Below are positions 34,642 to 42,725 of a stretch of 64,000 bases of DNA, piece after piece. Source of the stretch: DASQHW01 sp963837155. GTDB taxonomy: Bacteria; Actinomycetota; Acidimicrobiia; IMCC26256; PALSA-610. The position numbers were made by a program, and so were the translations under genes. The stretch lies in assembly GCA_963837155.1 (NCBI GenBank), contig CAWIMB010000001.1, positions 806,001 through 870,000 of the forward strand, written 5' to 3'. Within the stretch, counting starts at the first letter, position 1; each line of letters begins with the position of its first letter. The notes beneath the pieces were generated by a model, which made no database searches, was not told the origin of the DNA, and worked only from the letters and a program-made list of their open reading frames with translations.

Positions 34642-35265
34642 GTGGACTACCGTCGGCCGGTCGAGGCGTTGATCCCGGACGCGCAGGGTCGCGTTCTGGG
34701 CGCGCTCGCGCGCACGACCAGGGAGGTGACGCTGAGCACCCTCGCCGAGCTGTCGGGCGTCTCGTTGGCGCATGTCGCTCGTATCATCCCGCGGCTTGTC
34801 GAGCTCGGAATCGTCGAGCGACGTGAGGTACCCCCTGCGGTGCTGGTGGGGCTCGTGCCCGACAACCTCGCGGTTCGCACGCTCCTGGCCTTTGCGGATC
34901 TGCGGCAGGAGTTGTTCAACGAACTGCGTCGGAGCGCACGTGGCCTCGATCCCACTCCTGTGAACGTGACAATGTTCGGATCGTTCGCGCGTGGAGATGA
35001 CGACGCGGCGAGCGACATCGACATCGTGGTCGTACGCCCAAGGTCGATCAGCGAGGACGACACCGCATGGTCGGAGTCCATCGCGCGCTGGGAAGCTCAC
35101 GTGCGTCGAATCTCGGGCAACGCCCTCAATCGCATCGAGGTCGCCGAATACGAAGTCGCGAAGCTCATGAGTTCGCGCCGACCGCTGTGGCAGGCGATCC
35201 GTCGAGAAGGGGTCACCCTGCAGGGCCGAGCGCTCGACGCGATCGAAGCTGCGAATCGTGCCTAG
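34642..35265 (+). CDS. Winged-helix plus MNT nucleotidyltransferase (antitoxin-like)
   Basis: 207 residues from GTG 34642. Residues of about 10-65 form a winged helix-turn-helix (ALARTTREVTLSTLAELSGV, HVARIIPRLVELGIV). From about 105 a minimal nucleotidyltransferase: VTMFGSFARGDDDAASDIDI with the GSxARG and DxD signature for Mg-NTP. MNT proteins paired with HEPN proteins form toxin-antitoxin modules in which MNT modifies and blocks the HEPN RNase. The next gene encodes a HEPN protein and overlaps by eight bases. The HTH could make this both antitoxin and repressor. Confidence 0.85.
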   Translation: MDYRRPVEALIPDAQGRVLGALARTTREVTLSTLAELSGVSLAHVARIIPRLVELGIVERREVPPAVLVGLVPDNLAVRTLLAFADLRQELFNELRRSARGLDPTPVNVTMFGSFARGDDDAASDIDIVVVRPRSISEDDTAWSESIARWEAHVRRISGNALNRIEVAEYEVAKLMSSRRPLWQAIRREGVTLQGRALDAIEAANRA

Positions 35266-35656
35266 AGAGCCCCGCACTCGCCGAGTCGCTGCCGCGCAGA
35301 CGCGCACGTATCTCGGCAAGGCCGAAGAGTTCCTCGCCGCCGCCCGCGAGAGCCTGGAAGCCGGTCACTCGCTCGCGGCGACCAGCCTCGCGGTGCACGC
35401 AGGCATCAGTGCGTGCGATGCGATCTGCGGCGCGCGCACCGGGCAACGCGCGGCTGGAAGCGATCACGGTCAAGCTGTCACGCTCCTCGATCAAGCAGGG
35501 CGCGAGGGCAAGGACGCAGCGCGAGCGCTCGCGCGGCTGATGCCGTTCAAAAACCGCGCCGAGTACGAGCCCGAAGCCGTGCCCAAGGCGACCGCGAAGC
35601 GCGCAGTCGACCAAGCCGAGCGGATCGTAGGGATCGCTCGCCAGGTGGTCACATAG
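35258..35656 (+). CDS. HEPN-domain protein (putative toxin)
   Basis: 132 residues from GTG 35258, overlapping the nucleotidyltransferase gene. Helical, with KAEEFLAAARESLEAGHSLA, LAVHAGISACDAICGARTGQ and PFKNRAEYEP, matching the HEPN domains of SAV_6107 type found in actinobacteria. A candidate RNase motif of the R-x5-H form is RAAGSDH (residues of about 63-69); the canonical RNxxxH is not seen. In MNT/HEPN pairs this partner is the toxin. Whether this one is a nuclease is open. Confidence 0.78.
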   Translation: MPREPRTRRVAAAQTRTYLGKAEEFLAAARESLEAGHSLAATSLAVHAGISACDAICGARTGQRAAGSDHGQAVTLLDQAGREGKDAARALARLMPFKNRAEYEPEAVPKATAKRAVDQAERIVGIARQVVT

Positions 35657-35892
35657 GCGCGTGCTTGCGAATAAGGGTCCTGCACTGGCGCGCGTGGCCC
35701 CTCGTAGCGCCACACGACGAATGCGCTGTCCGTGCACATCTGCCGCTGCCGGCGGCCGCGTCTGGGAGGCCGCGGTACAGATCTGCGCTCAGATCAACGA
35801 CGGCCGACCCGGCGTTCGGAGATGCTGGAGCGCGGCTCGACGTGAGCGCTGACGCGTAGTGCCGCGTGCGGGCGCGGTGGCAAGTGAGTGGG
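35657..35892. other. No gene seen
   Basis: A 236-base gap between the HEPN gene and the convergent propeller gene. Short open frames here lack ribosome sites and family resemblance. I see no strong terminator hairpin. Confidence 0.4.
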
Positions 35893-38289
35893 TCATCTCG
35901 TCGGTTGGGTGGTGCGCCAGGTGTACCCGGCGTCGTCGGTGCGCATGACACGGCCGTTGGAGACGACCCACCCGGAGCGATCCGTGCTGAAGTGCAGGCT
36001 GGTCGGCTCGACGAGGCGCGTGTTGGGGTGGATGCTGCGCCATGTCGTGCCGCCGTTGTCGGTCGACAGGAGTGTCGTTCCGTCGGTTGTCCACCAGTGG
36101 GTGGCGTCGACGATGTCGATGGCCGTCGCTGTCTTCACGGGAAGGGTGACGGTGGACCATGTTCGGCCGGCGTCGTTGGTGACGTAGAGGTAACTGCCGG
36201 GGTATTTGAGGTTGTTGACGGCGAGCGCGGCGCCGAAGCTTCCTACGAAGGTGGGTTGGGAGATCAGGGGCGTGTAGCGGGCGTCGTGGACGTCGGTGAT
36301 GGTGATGCCGTGTGGTAGCGGAAGGTTCACTGGTTGCCATGTTCTGCCGGCGTCGTGGGTTGATTCGAAGAACACACCGATGTTGCAGGCTCCGGTCGCG
36401 AAGCCGGTCGTCGCGTTGACGAAGCCGATGCCGGCCTTGCCGCAATATGTTGTGAGCGCGCGGGGAGTGCCCGGGTTCTGGCCGTCGATTGACGCGGTGC
36501 GCGACATCTGCTGCCAGTGGAGCCCGCCGTCTGTGGTGTGCAAGATGATGACTTCTTCCTGGCCGGCTGCTGCTCCGACACTGTCTTCGTCCCAACCTCC
36601 GCTCGCGCCGAGGAAGCTGAAGTGTTGCGAGTTGCAGCCAGGTACGGCAGTCGGGCGCCAGCTCGCGCCGCCGTCAGTCGTGCGGGAGATCGTCGTTGTG
36701 CATTGTCCGCGTTGTTCGGTCGGGACGGTCGACGTAATCCAGGCATGCGCATCGTCAAGCGCGAATAGCCCGGTAACTATGCCAGTGAGCCCGCGTGGGG
36801 TCACGTCGGTCCAGTGCGCGCCCGCGTCGGTCGTGCGAAACACGGCCGTTGTCGGGTCAGCGGTCGTGATCCACCCAGCGTCGGCGGAGGTGAACACCGC
36901 TTGTTGTACGCGGAAGGTTGTCGCGCTGGCCGTCGTCGGCGTTGTGGTCGGCGCGATCGACGGCGGCGCGCTCATCTTCGCGACGTCGAATGTGTAGTAG
37001 CGGTCAAGTTCGGGCGCGGAACCCATGAAGACGATGCGGTCGCCGATTGTTGCGACAAGGGTGAGCGCGCCGGTTGGTGGAACTTGCGGGACGCTGGTGG
37101 TTGGAAGGTTTGGCGGCGGGGATCGTTGTGGCCCGATCGCCCAGGTGTTCCCACCTGACGACAGCCAGACCGCGGGCTGGTTGGTCTGCGTGGTCGTTCC
37201 GGCAACGACATCAATGCCCGCGCCTCGGGTCGCCGTCCAGGCCCATGCGGTCGGGAACATCGACGTGAAGGTCGTGTCGCGCGACCAGGTGTGGCCGCCA
37301 TCTGCACTTCGCAGCAGTGGCGTCGCGACGTGGCCTTTGTCGATGTCTTGGCCCACTGCGAGCGTCCCACCGGGCCCCACAGATGAGAGGTGATAGCGGT
37401 CGGGTGTCGTGATCGGGAGTGCCGGCCCCCATGATTGCGGGTCGTTGGTGAACCAACCAATCTCGACGGTCGACACGCCCCGAAAGTGGACGCGCGCACC
37501 GAACGCTGCGAGCGCGCCGTCGGATGTCTCGACGACACTGTCGACCGACCCCGAAGATTGAGAGTCGAGCGCCAGCCGCCACTGCGTGCCGTCGTGCGAC
37601 ACCCATATTCCTTCGTAACCGTCGGCGGCGCCGCCGTACGCGATCCACCACCCTCGGTACCACAACAGGCCCGACACGAACGCGCCCGGACGACTGCCTG
37701 TGACCGGAGCTCCGAACAGCGAACCACGTGCGATCTCCTGCCAATGACGGCCACGATCGTCGGACCGCCACACGAACGCGCTCGCACCGCCCGGTGCCCC
37801 GACCGCGAGCGCGGTATTGCCGTGCACCGCAACCGCGGTCACGCGGTCGTGTTCGGTTGGATGCTGCGCTTCCGTCCAGTGGAAGCCATCGTCGCTCCAC
37901 CACATGGTCACCTCAGAACGCCCCTGGGCCGGCTTTTCGCCCGCAAGCAGCAACGTCGTGCCGTCAGCAACGAGAGCGTGCAGCGACGAACCCACGCCGA
38001 TACCCGATGTTGCTTTCGGAATCATCGACCACACAGCATCGGTCACCGATCCGGGCGGTAACGACTGGGGCAACGGACCACGGACCTCAATCTTCCTCGA
38101 CGCCCGGCCTCCGGTGACCGTCTGAAAGGCGGTAATGGCGGTCGCGGCCGCGACAACCGCGAGCACACCCACACCGACACGGCGGCGGCGCGCCTTGCGA
38201 ACAACGACGGTCGATTCTGGCACGACCAGCGTGTCGAGACCCTCGCTCACAGTTACCGCTGCAGCACGCGCGCGGTCGTCGAGCGTCAT
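35893..38289 (-). CDS. Membrane-anchored BNR/Asp-box propeller protein
   Basis: 798 residues from ATG 38289; the ATGA overlap with the sigma-factor stop shows coupling. A cytoplasmic segment of about 37 residues (MTLDDRARAAAVTVSEGLDT) and one membrane helix (VGVGVLAVVAAATAITAF) precede a large external part. This contains at least nine Asp-box turns of the SxDxGxxW type: SDDRGRHW, SADGGHTW, TTDAGAHW, TTDGGASW, TTDGGLHW, THDAGRTW, TNDAGRTW, TDNGGTTW and TDDAGYTW, as in sialidase or Ycf48-like propellers. No zinc-type anti-sigma motif is seen in the cytoplasmic part. Possibly the sensor or anchor partner of the sigma factor. Confidence 0.82.
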   Translation of the reverse strand: MTLDDRARAAAVTVSEGLDTLVVPESTVVVRKARRRRVGVGVLAVVAAATAITAFQTVTGGRASRKIEVRGPLPQSLPPGSVTDAVWSMIPKATSGIGVGSSLHALVADGTTLLLAGEKPAQGRSEVTMWWSDDGFHWTEAQHPTEHDRVTAVAVHGNTALAVGAPGGASAFVWRSDDRGRHWQEIARGSLFGAPVTGSRPGAFVSGLLWYRGWWIAYGGAADGYEGIWVSHDGTQWRLALDSQSSGSVDSVVETSDGALAAFGARVHFRGVSTVEIGWFTNDPQSWGPALPITTPDRYHLSSVGPGGTLAVGQDIDKGHVATPLLRSADGGHTWSRDTTFTSMFPTAWAWTATRGAGIDVVAGTTTQTNQPAVWLSSGGNTWAIGPQRSPPPNLPTTSVPQVPPTGALTLVATIGDRIVFMGSAPELDRYYTFDVAKMSAPPSIAPTTTPTTASATTFRVQQAVFTSADAGWITTADPTTAVFRTTDAGAHWTDVTPRGLTGIVTGLFALDDAHAWITSTVPTEQRGQCTTTISRTTDGGASWRPTAVPGCNSQHFSFLGASGGWDEDSVGAAAGQEEVIILHTTDGGLHWQQMSRTASIDGQNPGTPRALTTYCGKAGIGFVNATTGFATGACNIGVFFESTHDAGRTWQPVNLPLPHGITITDVHDARYTPLISQPTFVGSFGAALAVNNLKYPGSYLYVTNDAGRTWSTVTLPVKTATAIDIVDATHWWTTDGTTLLSTDNGGTTWRSIHPNTRLVEPTSLHFSTDRSGWVVSNGRVMRTDDAGYTWRTTQPTR

Positions 38290-38820
38290 GCTTCCTCCTC
38301 GCTGAGTGTGTCGTCGAAGCGCTCGGCGAGCGTCGACCACGCGAAGTGCATATGCACACGCACGGTCGACGACGTGATACCGAGGATCGACGCAACCTCT
38401 GCGACCGTTCGGTCCTCGAGGTATCGGAGCGCGACGCATTGCGCCTGCCGCCGAGGAAGCTCCCGGATCGCCCTCCAGAACTCCTCGTCGATCCCCGGCA
38501 GTAGCGGAGCTTCGCGGGTCGCGCCGCCAAGCCACACGGGCCAACGCCCGCGCCTCTCGCGTACGGCGGCGCAACGCGGAAGTCGCGAGGTTCACCACGA
38601 CGCGCCGCACCCACGCCGCGGGATCGTCATAGGCCGACACACGATCCCAATGTCGGTAGGCGGACACGAACGCGTCCTGCGCGAGCTCCTCCGCGACGGC
38701 CGTCCGCCCACACAGCACCGCAGCCAGGCCCACCACGCGCCGATACTCCGCTCGAAAGAACTCGTCGAATCCCAGGCCGCGTACGGCCCGTTCGGTCGCC
38801 TCCACGGGCGCGACCCCCAT
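38286..38820 (-). CDS. ECF sigma factor (SigE-type), frameshifted near 38538
   Basis: Start ATG 38820. Region 2: FDEFFRAEYRRVVGLAAVLC, AEELAQDAFVSAYRHWDRV and DDPAAWVRRVVVNLATSALR. The frame breaks at a CCC (plus-strand GGG, 38538-38540) and resumes one base on with region 4: EFWRAIRELPRRQAQCVALR, DRTVAEVASILGITSSTVRV. Restored length is about 177 residues, normal for SigE-like ECF factors of actinobacteria. It directs RNA polymerase to a small regulon. Coupled to the propeller gene downstream. One extra base, assembly or real, explains the break. Confidence 0.83.
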
Positions 38821-39065
38821 ACCTCCTACACGCCAGCGCCCGGCCATCCGTTTAGTCCACTCGCCACCACCGCTCGACGTCGAGATACGAGGCGGCCACG
38901 GGCTGTCCCGCGTAGTCCATACCGAGAACGTTGTCAGACGCACCCATTCACGCAGATGGCAGGGCCTCGTCAGAGCACGCACGGGGTTGGACGCCGAGGC
39001 GGGCAGGTTGGAGTCTGCATTTCGTGGTGACTCGTGACTTGAGTTCGTGATGGAGACTTGAGTTT
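38821..39065. promoter_or_regulatory. Divergent intergenic region of two sigma-factor modules
   Basis: 245 bases separate two ECF sigma genes transcribed away from each other. A short tandem pattern lies just before the plus-strand gene, where two near-identical 'GACTTGAGTT(T/C)GTGAT' segments occur at about 39038-39069. Autoregulated promoters are expected here; I could not assign -35/-10 pairs. Confidence 0.35.
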
Positions 39066-39566
39066 GTGATCGACCCGTCGGCGAGGGGGTTCGAGGAGTG
39101 GTACTGCGCGGAGCATCCGAAGCTGCTGGGTTCGCTGACACTGGTTGCCGGCGATCTCCACTCGGCTCGGGAAGCCGCTGATGAGGCGCTGTCGCGCGCG
39201 CTCGAGCACTGGGACCGCGTGCGGCTGATGGAGTCGCCGGGCGGCTGGACCTACCGGGTGGCGCTCAACGTGTTGAGGCGTCGTCAACGGCGGGCGGCGA
39301 TCGAACGACGGCTGCTCGTACGCCGTGCGCCGGTTGCGTCGGTACCGGCGCCGGCGGGCGAAGCGTGGGACGCCGTGCGCCACCTTCCCGCCCGCCAGCG
39401 AACGGCCGTCGTGTTACGGCACGTAGGCGGGCTGACCGAACAAGAGATCGGCATCGCGATGGGAATCCAGCGCGGCACCGTGTCGGCGACGCTGCGCTCT
39501 GCCTATGCCACCCTGAGGACGACGCTCGCGGACGAGGATGCCGAAGGAGCCGAAGATCGTGCGTGA
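39066..39566 (+). CDS. ECF sigma factor (SigE-type)
   Basis: 166 residues from GTG 39066. Region 2: GFEEWYCAEHPKLLGSLTLV, SAREAADEALSRALEHWDRV and PGGWTYRVALNVLRRRQRR. Region 4: AVRHLPARQRTAVVLRHVGG, TEQEIGIAMGIQRGTVSATL. Intact. Its end overlaps the next gene, which again encodes a membrane-anchored propeller, so the two divergent modules have the same design although the sigma factors are only distantly alike. Confidence 0.88.
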   Translation: MIDPSARGFEEWYCAEHPKLLGSLTLVAGDLHSAREAADEALSRALEHWDRVRLMESPGGWTYRVALNVLRRRQRRAAIERRLLVRRAPVASVPAPAGEAWDAVRHLPARQRTAVVLRHVGGLTEQEIGIAMGIQRGTVSATLRSAYATLRTTLADEDAEGAEDRA

Positions 39567-40830
39567 ACTCGATCGCGTCCTTGGATCGATCGCGACCGAG
39601 CCGATGGGCCCGCCCCCCAGCATGGACGACCTCCACAGGCGCGTCCGCCGCCGACGGATGCGAAGACGCGTCGTCGTCGCGTCCGCAGCCGTCGTCGTTG
39701 CGGCGAGCGGCGCCATCGCGCTGTGGCCCGAAGATTCGTCGCCGCGGGTCGAGGTCGTCGCCGGAGGCGGCAGTACGACGACCGATCACGGCACAACCGC
39801 GCCACCGGCCTCAAGCGTTCCAGCCCTGGCAGCGCGGATACCGGATCCGATCGAACCAGCGGAACAGGTACGGGTACCCCTGGATCGATCGGCCGCACCG
39901 CTGGCCGTCGGCCATGGCGCAGTCTGGGTCGGCACCGCAACGGGCGTCGCCGAGATCGACCCGGTGAGCCTGGAGACGCGCGGCAACGTCGCGATTGAAC
40001 TCTCCGTCGTCGCGGTGGCAACCGGCCCGGCCGGAGTCTGGATCCTCAGCGGGTCGCAGCAAAGTTCGTTCGGCGGCGTCGCAGACACTCAACTCCCCCC
40101 GTATCACTTAACACTGATCGACGCGGTCACGCGGCGCGTCAAGCGCGAGACCGACCTGCCGTTTCGCTCATCGGAACGCGGCAACGCAGCGGTCCGCCTC
40201 AGCGCGTCACAGGACGGAGCATGGGTCGCGCTCGGTGAACACGTCGTGCATGTCGACTCCGCCACCGGTTCAACGATGTCGGTCAAGTTGGGCGGCTACG
40301 TGATCGGGAACATCGCAGCGGATGCAAAAGGACTGTGGATCGCAACCGCGGGTGGCATGACCAACGAGACCGGGCGCGCCCAAGTATTACGCGTTGACCG
40401 GTCAAAGGGCATCGTGACCGTCGTGCCGGGTATCGAGGAGGGATTCATGTGGAGCATCGCGGCAGCGGACGACGCCGCGTGGCTTATCGAGATGTACCGA
40501 GCCACCGGCGAACCGGAACCGGTCCCGCATCTCGTCCGCATCGACGCAGACACTCGATCAACGACGGCGTTCGCCCTCCCGGCCATCGCGGTTGTCGTCG
40601 GTGACAACCAGGTCTGGGTGCAGGTCTACGACCAAGACCAGGGCCCGGCATACCTCCGCGGCGTCGTCGGCCAGGTCGATCCGCGCACCGGCAAGATCGT
40701 GCGGACGGTCGACATCGACATCGGAGGGGTTCCCGGAAGCTCGGGCAACGGCTACAACAATCCACCCTTTGCCGTCGCGCAACACCAGATCTGGTCGGCG
40801 CACAACGGCATCGAACGCACGACCCTGTGA
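39559..40830 (+). CDS. Membrane-anchored beta-propeller protein
   Basis: 423 residues if started at GTG 39559, which overlaps the sigma stop (GTGCGTGA); ATG 39538 would give 430. A short basic cytoplasmic part (MDDLHRRVRRRRMRRR) and a helix (VVVASAAVVVAASGAIAL) lead to an external propeller with blades such as PLAVGHGAVWVGTATGVAEI, GAWVALGEHVVHVDSATGS, GLWIATAGGMTNETGRAQVL, VGDNQVWVQVYDQDQG and QHQIWSAHNGIERTTL. Differs in repeat type from the Asp-box partner at 35893 but has the same topology. Role unknown; the cytoplasmic part is too short for a classical anti-sigma domain. Confidence 0.8.
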   Translation: MRELDRVLGSIATEPMGPPPSMDDLHRRVRRRRMRRRVVVASAAVVVAASGAIALWPEDSSPRVEVVAGGGSTTTDHGTTAPPASSVPALAARIPDPIEPAEQVRVPLDRSAAPLAVGHGAVWVGTATGVAEIDPVSLETRGNVAIELSVVAVATGPAGVWILSGSQQSSFGGVADTQLPPYHLTLIDAVTRRVKRETDLPFRSSERGNAAVRLSASQDGAWVALGEHVVHVDSATGSTMSVKLGGYVIGNIAADAKGLWIATAGGMTNETGRAQVLRVDRSKGIVTVVPGIEEGFMWSIAAADDAAWLIEMYRATGEPEPVPHLVRIDADTRSTTAFALPAIAVVVGDNQVWVQVYDQDQGPAYLRGVVGQVDPRTGKIVRTVDIDIGGVPGSSGNGYNNPPFAVAQHQIWSAHNGIERTTL

Positions 40831-41460
40831 GGCGCTGCACGGCGCCGGGTGACGCGCAGGCGCTGTCCCTCGAGAGGATGGAGCGATGACACAGCAACGA
40901 CAGCCGGAGAAGTACGCGACCGAAGCTGTGTGACGCGTGGCAGGTGTTCGAGGCGAACGCCATGCCGGATCGCAGTGGGAGGCGAGCTGCTCGGCTGCGA
41001 CGCTTGCGCCCGACACGATGCGCACCGGAACGGTTCGGGGTCGGATCTATCTGCACGGTCGGGGTTCGCCCCGTCGTACTGGTCGTCGAAGGGGGCCGCC
41101 GCGGTGCACACGGACGCTGCGAGATGAAGGTGGAGATTGCCGGCGTGTACCCGCGCGAACTTCGGCGCGTGCGGCGCCGACACGGTGTGGGCAGCTGAAC
41201 CGCGAAGACATTCGCGTGGCGTGCTGCGCTGTGCAGCCGCTCATGCGTCAGCTGTATTTCTGGGGCCGCGCGCGTGAAGCGCATCACACGACGATTCCGG
41301 ACGTGCGGGCGAGCGGCGGGTGCAGGTCGTCTCGGCGTCGTGACCTAACCGTGACCTAACGAAGCGTCATCGGGGGTAGCGGCGTGGCATCAGATGGCAC
41401 GGGACGAACGTTTAACCAGCACGTTCGTGAACTCGGGCTGGTGGCGACAGCCGCGCACCA
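40831..41460. other. Right end of the element, no convincing gene
   Basis: 630 bases without a supported coding region; open frames here lack ribosome sites and have unnatural composition. It may hold decayed sequence and, at 41340-41357, two GTGACCT heptamers 11 bases apart. Confidence 0.5.
41340..41357 (+). repeat. Two phased GTGACCT heptamers (arm-type sites)
   Basis: GTGACCT at 41340 and 41351, 11 bases apart, each followed by AAC, about 100 bases inside the right att core. Same heptamer, orientation and spacing as at 27962-27990. Confidence 0.62.
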
Positions 41461-41502
41461 CAGCTTGGGAAGCTGATGTTCTGCCGCTGAACTACGCCCG
41501 CG
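41461..41502. repeat. attR core (42 bp, truncated tRNA-Gly)
   Basis: Exact copy of 27844-27885. It keeps only the 5' half of the tRNA; the sequence beyond 41460 does not match the 3' half, so no tRNA is made here. The bases after 41502 keep a TGCTAG -10-like element (41519-41514, minus strand) at the same distance as in the intact copy. Confidence 0.9.
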
Positions 41503-41589
41503 AGCGTCCGGGAACGCTAGCAGGGCCTCTGCGGCGGGGATCTGCCGGTATCCGCATGCATTGCCGAGCCCATGCGGGAGAATCTTGCG

Positions 41590-42708
41590 ATGGCGTATCT
41601 CCCCCCGCGCGACCCGACCGAGGTCATCGGTAGGCGGATCTCCGCGTACATCATTGACCTCCTGCTCATCCTTGGTGTTGGTGTCGCGATCTTCGCCGCG
41701 CTGAAGAGCAACTCCTACACCGGCGCTCCGAACGACGCATGCCAGCAGTTGCGCGACGCCGGATACTCCGACCCGTGTGTCCAGTTCGGCTCGCACGTGT
41801 ACACGTGGACAGGTGGCCGCTTCGCGCTCGCGATCGGGCTCACCGCGCTCGCGGGGCTCGTGAATCAGGTGCTCCTCCAAGGCATGACGGGCGCAAGCGT
41901 CGGCAAGATGATGCTCGGCTTGCGCGTCGTGAACGGGCCGGGCCAGGTGTGCGGTATCGGCCGCGCGTTCGTGCGGTGGCTCTTCCTCATCGTCGATCAG
42001 GCGTTCTGTTTCCTCGTCGGGCTGATCACCATGCTGGTCACACACCCGCACCGTCGCGTCGGCGACATGGTCGCAGGCACCTACGTGGTGTCGACCGCCG
42101 ACGTCGGCCGGCCGGTCACACCCCAAGCCGGAATGCCGCCGCCGTACGCGTACGCGTACACGGGCGCGGGCCAGCCGGGCTGGACGCCTCCCGCGCCGGG
42201 CACGCCCACGTGGGGCGCGCCGCCGCCCGAACAACCGGCGTGGGGGACGCAACCTCCGCCCGCATGGGGCACGCAAGCGCCGCCGCCCGTCCCGGAGCAG
42301 CCGGGTTGGGGCGCGCCCCAGCAGCCGTACCAGCAACCGCCGCCTCCGTACCAACAGCAGCCGGCGCCGCCGCCTCCGCAGTACCAACAACCGGCGCCGC
42401 CGTCTCCCCAGTACCAACAACCGGCGCCGCCGCCTCCGCAGTACACGCCGCCGCCTCCGCAGCCGCCACCTCCGTCCGCGCCGCCGCCGGAATGGCGACC
42501 GCCGCCGCCCGCGACTCCGCCCCCCACCCCGGCCGAGCCGGCTCCGCCCCCGGCCGCGCCGTCGTCGTGGGGCACGCCACCGCCACCGTCACAAGCTCCG
42601 GCTGCGCCCGAGTCCGCGCCGCCGTCAGCGCCCGAGCAACCCGAGCGGGGTGGCGAATCGTGGTGGGACAAGGCGCTCGGCGACGAGAGCAAGCCCGAGG
42701 AGGAGTAG
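41590..42708 (+). CDS. RDD-family membrane protein with Pro-rich tail
   Basis: 372 residues from ATG 41590 (GGGAG upstream; an in-frame ATG lies at 41572). Residues of about 10-165 form the RDD domain: the first helix begins VIGRRISAYIIDLLLILGVG with the Arg and Asp that name the family, then SVGKMMLGLRVVNGPGQVCG and RRVGDMVAGTYVV. Some RDD proteins are thought to move ions or small molecules; function here is unknown. The C-terminal 200 residues are Pro/Gln/Ala-rich, with three tandem 30-bp units (42361-42450). First chromosomal gene after the mobile element. Confidence 0.82.
   Translation: MAYLPPRDPTEVIGRRISAYIIDLLLILGVGVAIFAALKSNSYTGAPNDACQQLRDAGYSDPCVQFGSHVYTWTGGRFALAIGLTALAGLVNQVLLQGMTGASVGKMMLGLRVVNGPGQVCGIGRAFVRWLFLIVDQAFCFLVGLITMLVTHPHRRVGDMVAGTYVVSTADVGRPVTPQAGMPPPYAYAYTGAGQPGWTPPAPGTPTWGAPPPEQPAWGTQPPPAWGTQAPPPVPEQPGWGAPQQPYQQPPPPYQQQPAPPPPQYQQPAPPSPQYQQPAPPPPQYTPPPPQPPPPSAPPPEWRPPPPATPPPTPAEPAPPPAAPSSWGTPPPPSQAPAAPESAPPSAPEQPERGGESWWDKALGDESKPEEE
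42361..42450 (+). repeat. Three tandem 30-bp units in the Pro-rich tail
   Basis: Units at 42361, 42391 and 42421 each encode PAPPxPQYxx-type decapeptides; the third diverges in its last eight bases. In-frame repeat likely to vary in copy number. Confidence 0.75.
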
Positions 42709-42725
42709 GCGAGAAGAGGTCGTCG

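Larger units (their letters stand above)
27844..41502. mobile_element. Integrative mobilizable element at tRNA-Gly
   Basis: Bounded by identical 42-bp repeats (27844-27885 and 41461-41502), giving a 13,617-bp unit when one repeat is counted. Next to the left repeat are a tyrosine integrase, an XRE regulator and an excisionase-like gene, then a MobF relaxase. Cargo: a wHTH-nucleotidyltransferase/HEPN pair and two sigma-factor/propeller modules. Heptamers GTGACCT spaced exactly 11 bases apart flank both ends as expected for integrase arm sites. No coupling protein, VirB4-like gene or replication initiator was recognised, so mobilizable rather than self-transmissible. Confidence 0.88.

Noticed and set aside
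41461..41502. Second tRNA-Gly gene
   Set aside because: Only the 5' half is present; no matching 3' half or T arm follows, so it is an att copy.
41356..42420. Minus-strand frame through the right att site and the RDD gene
   Set aside because: Encodes long Arg runs opposite the Pro-rich tail and contains the tRNA half; not a protein.
42361..42450. CRISPR-like repeats
   Set aside because: The 30-bp units are contiguous, in frame, and encode Pro-rich protein; there are no spacers. No CRISPR array was found in the window.
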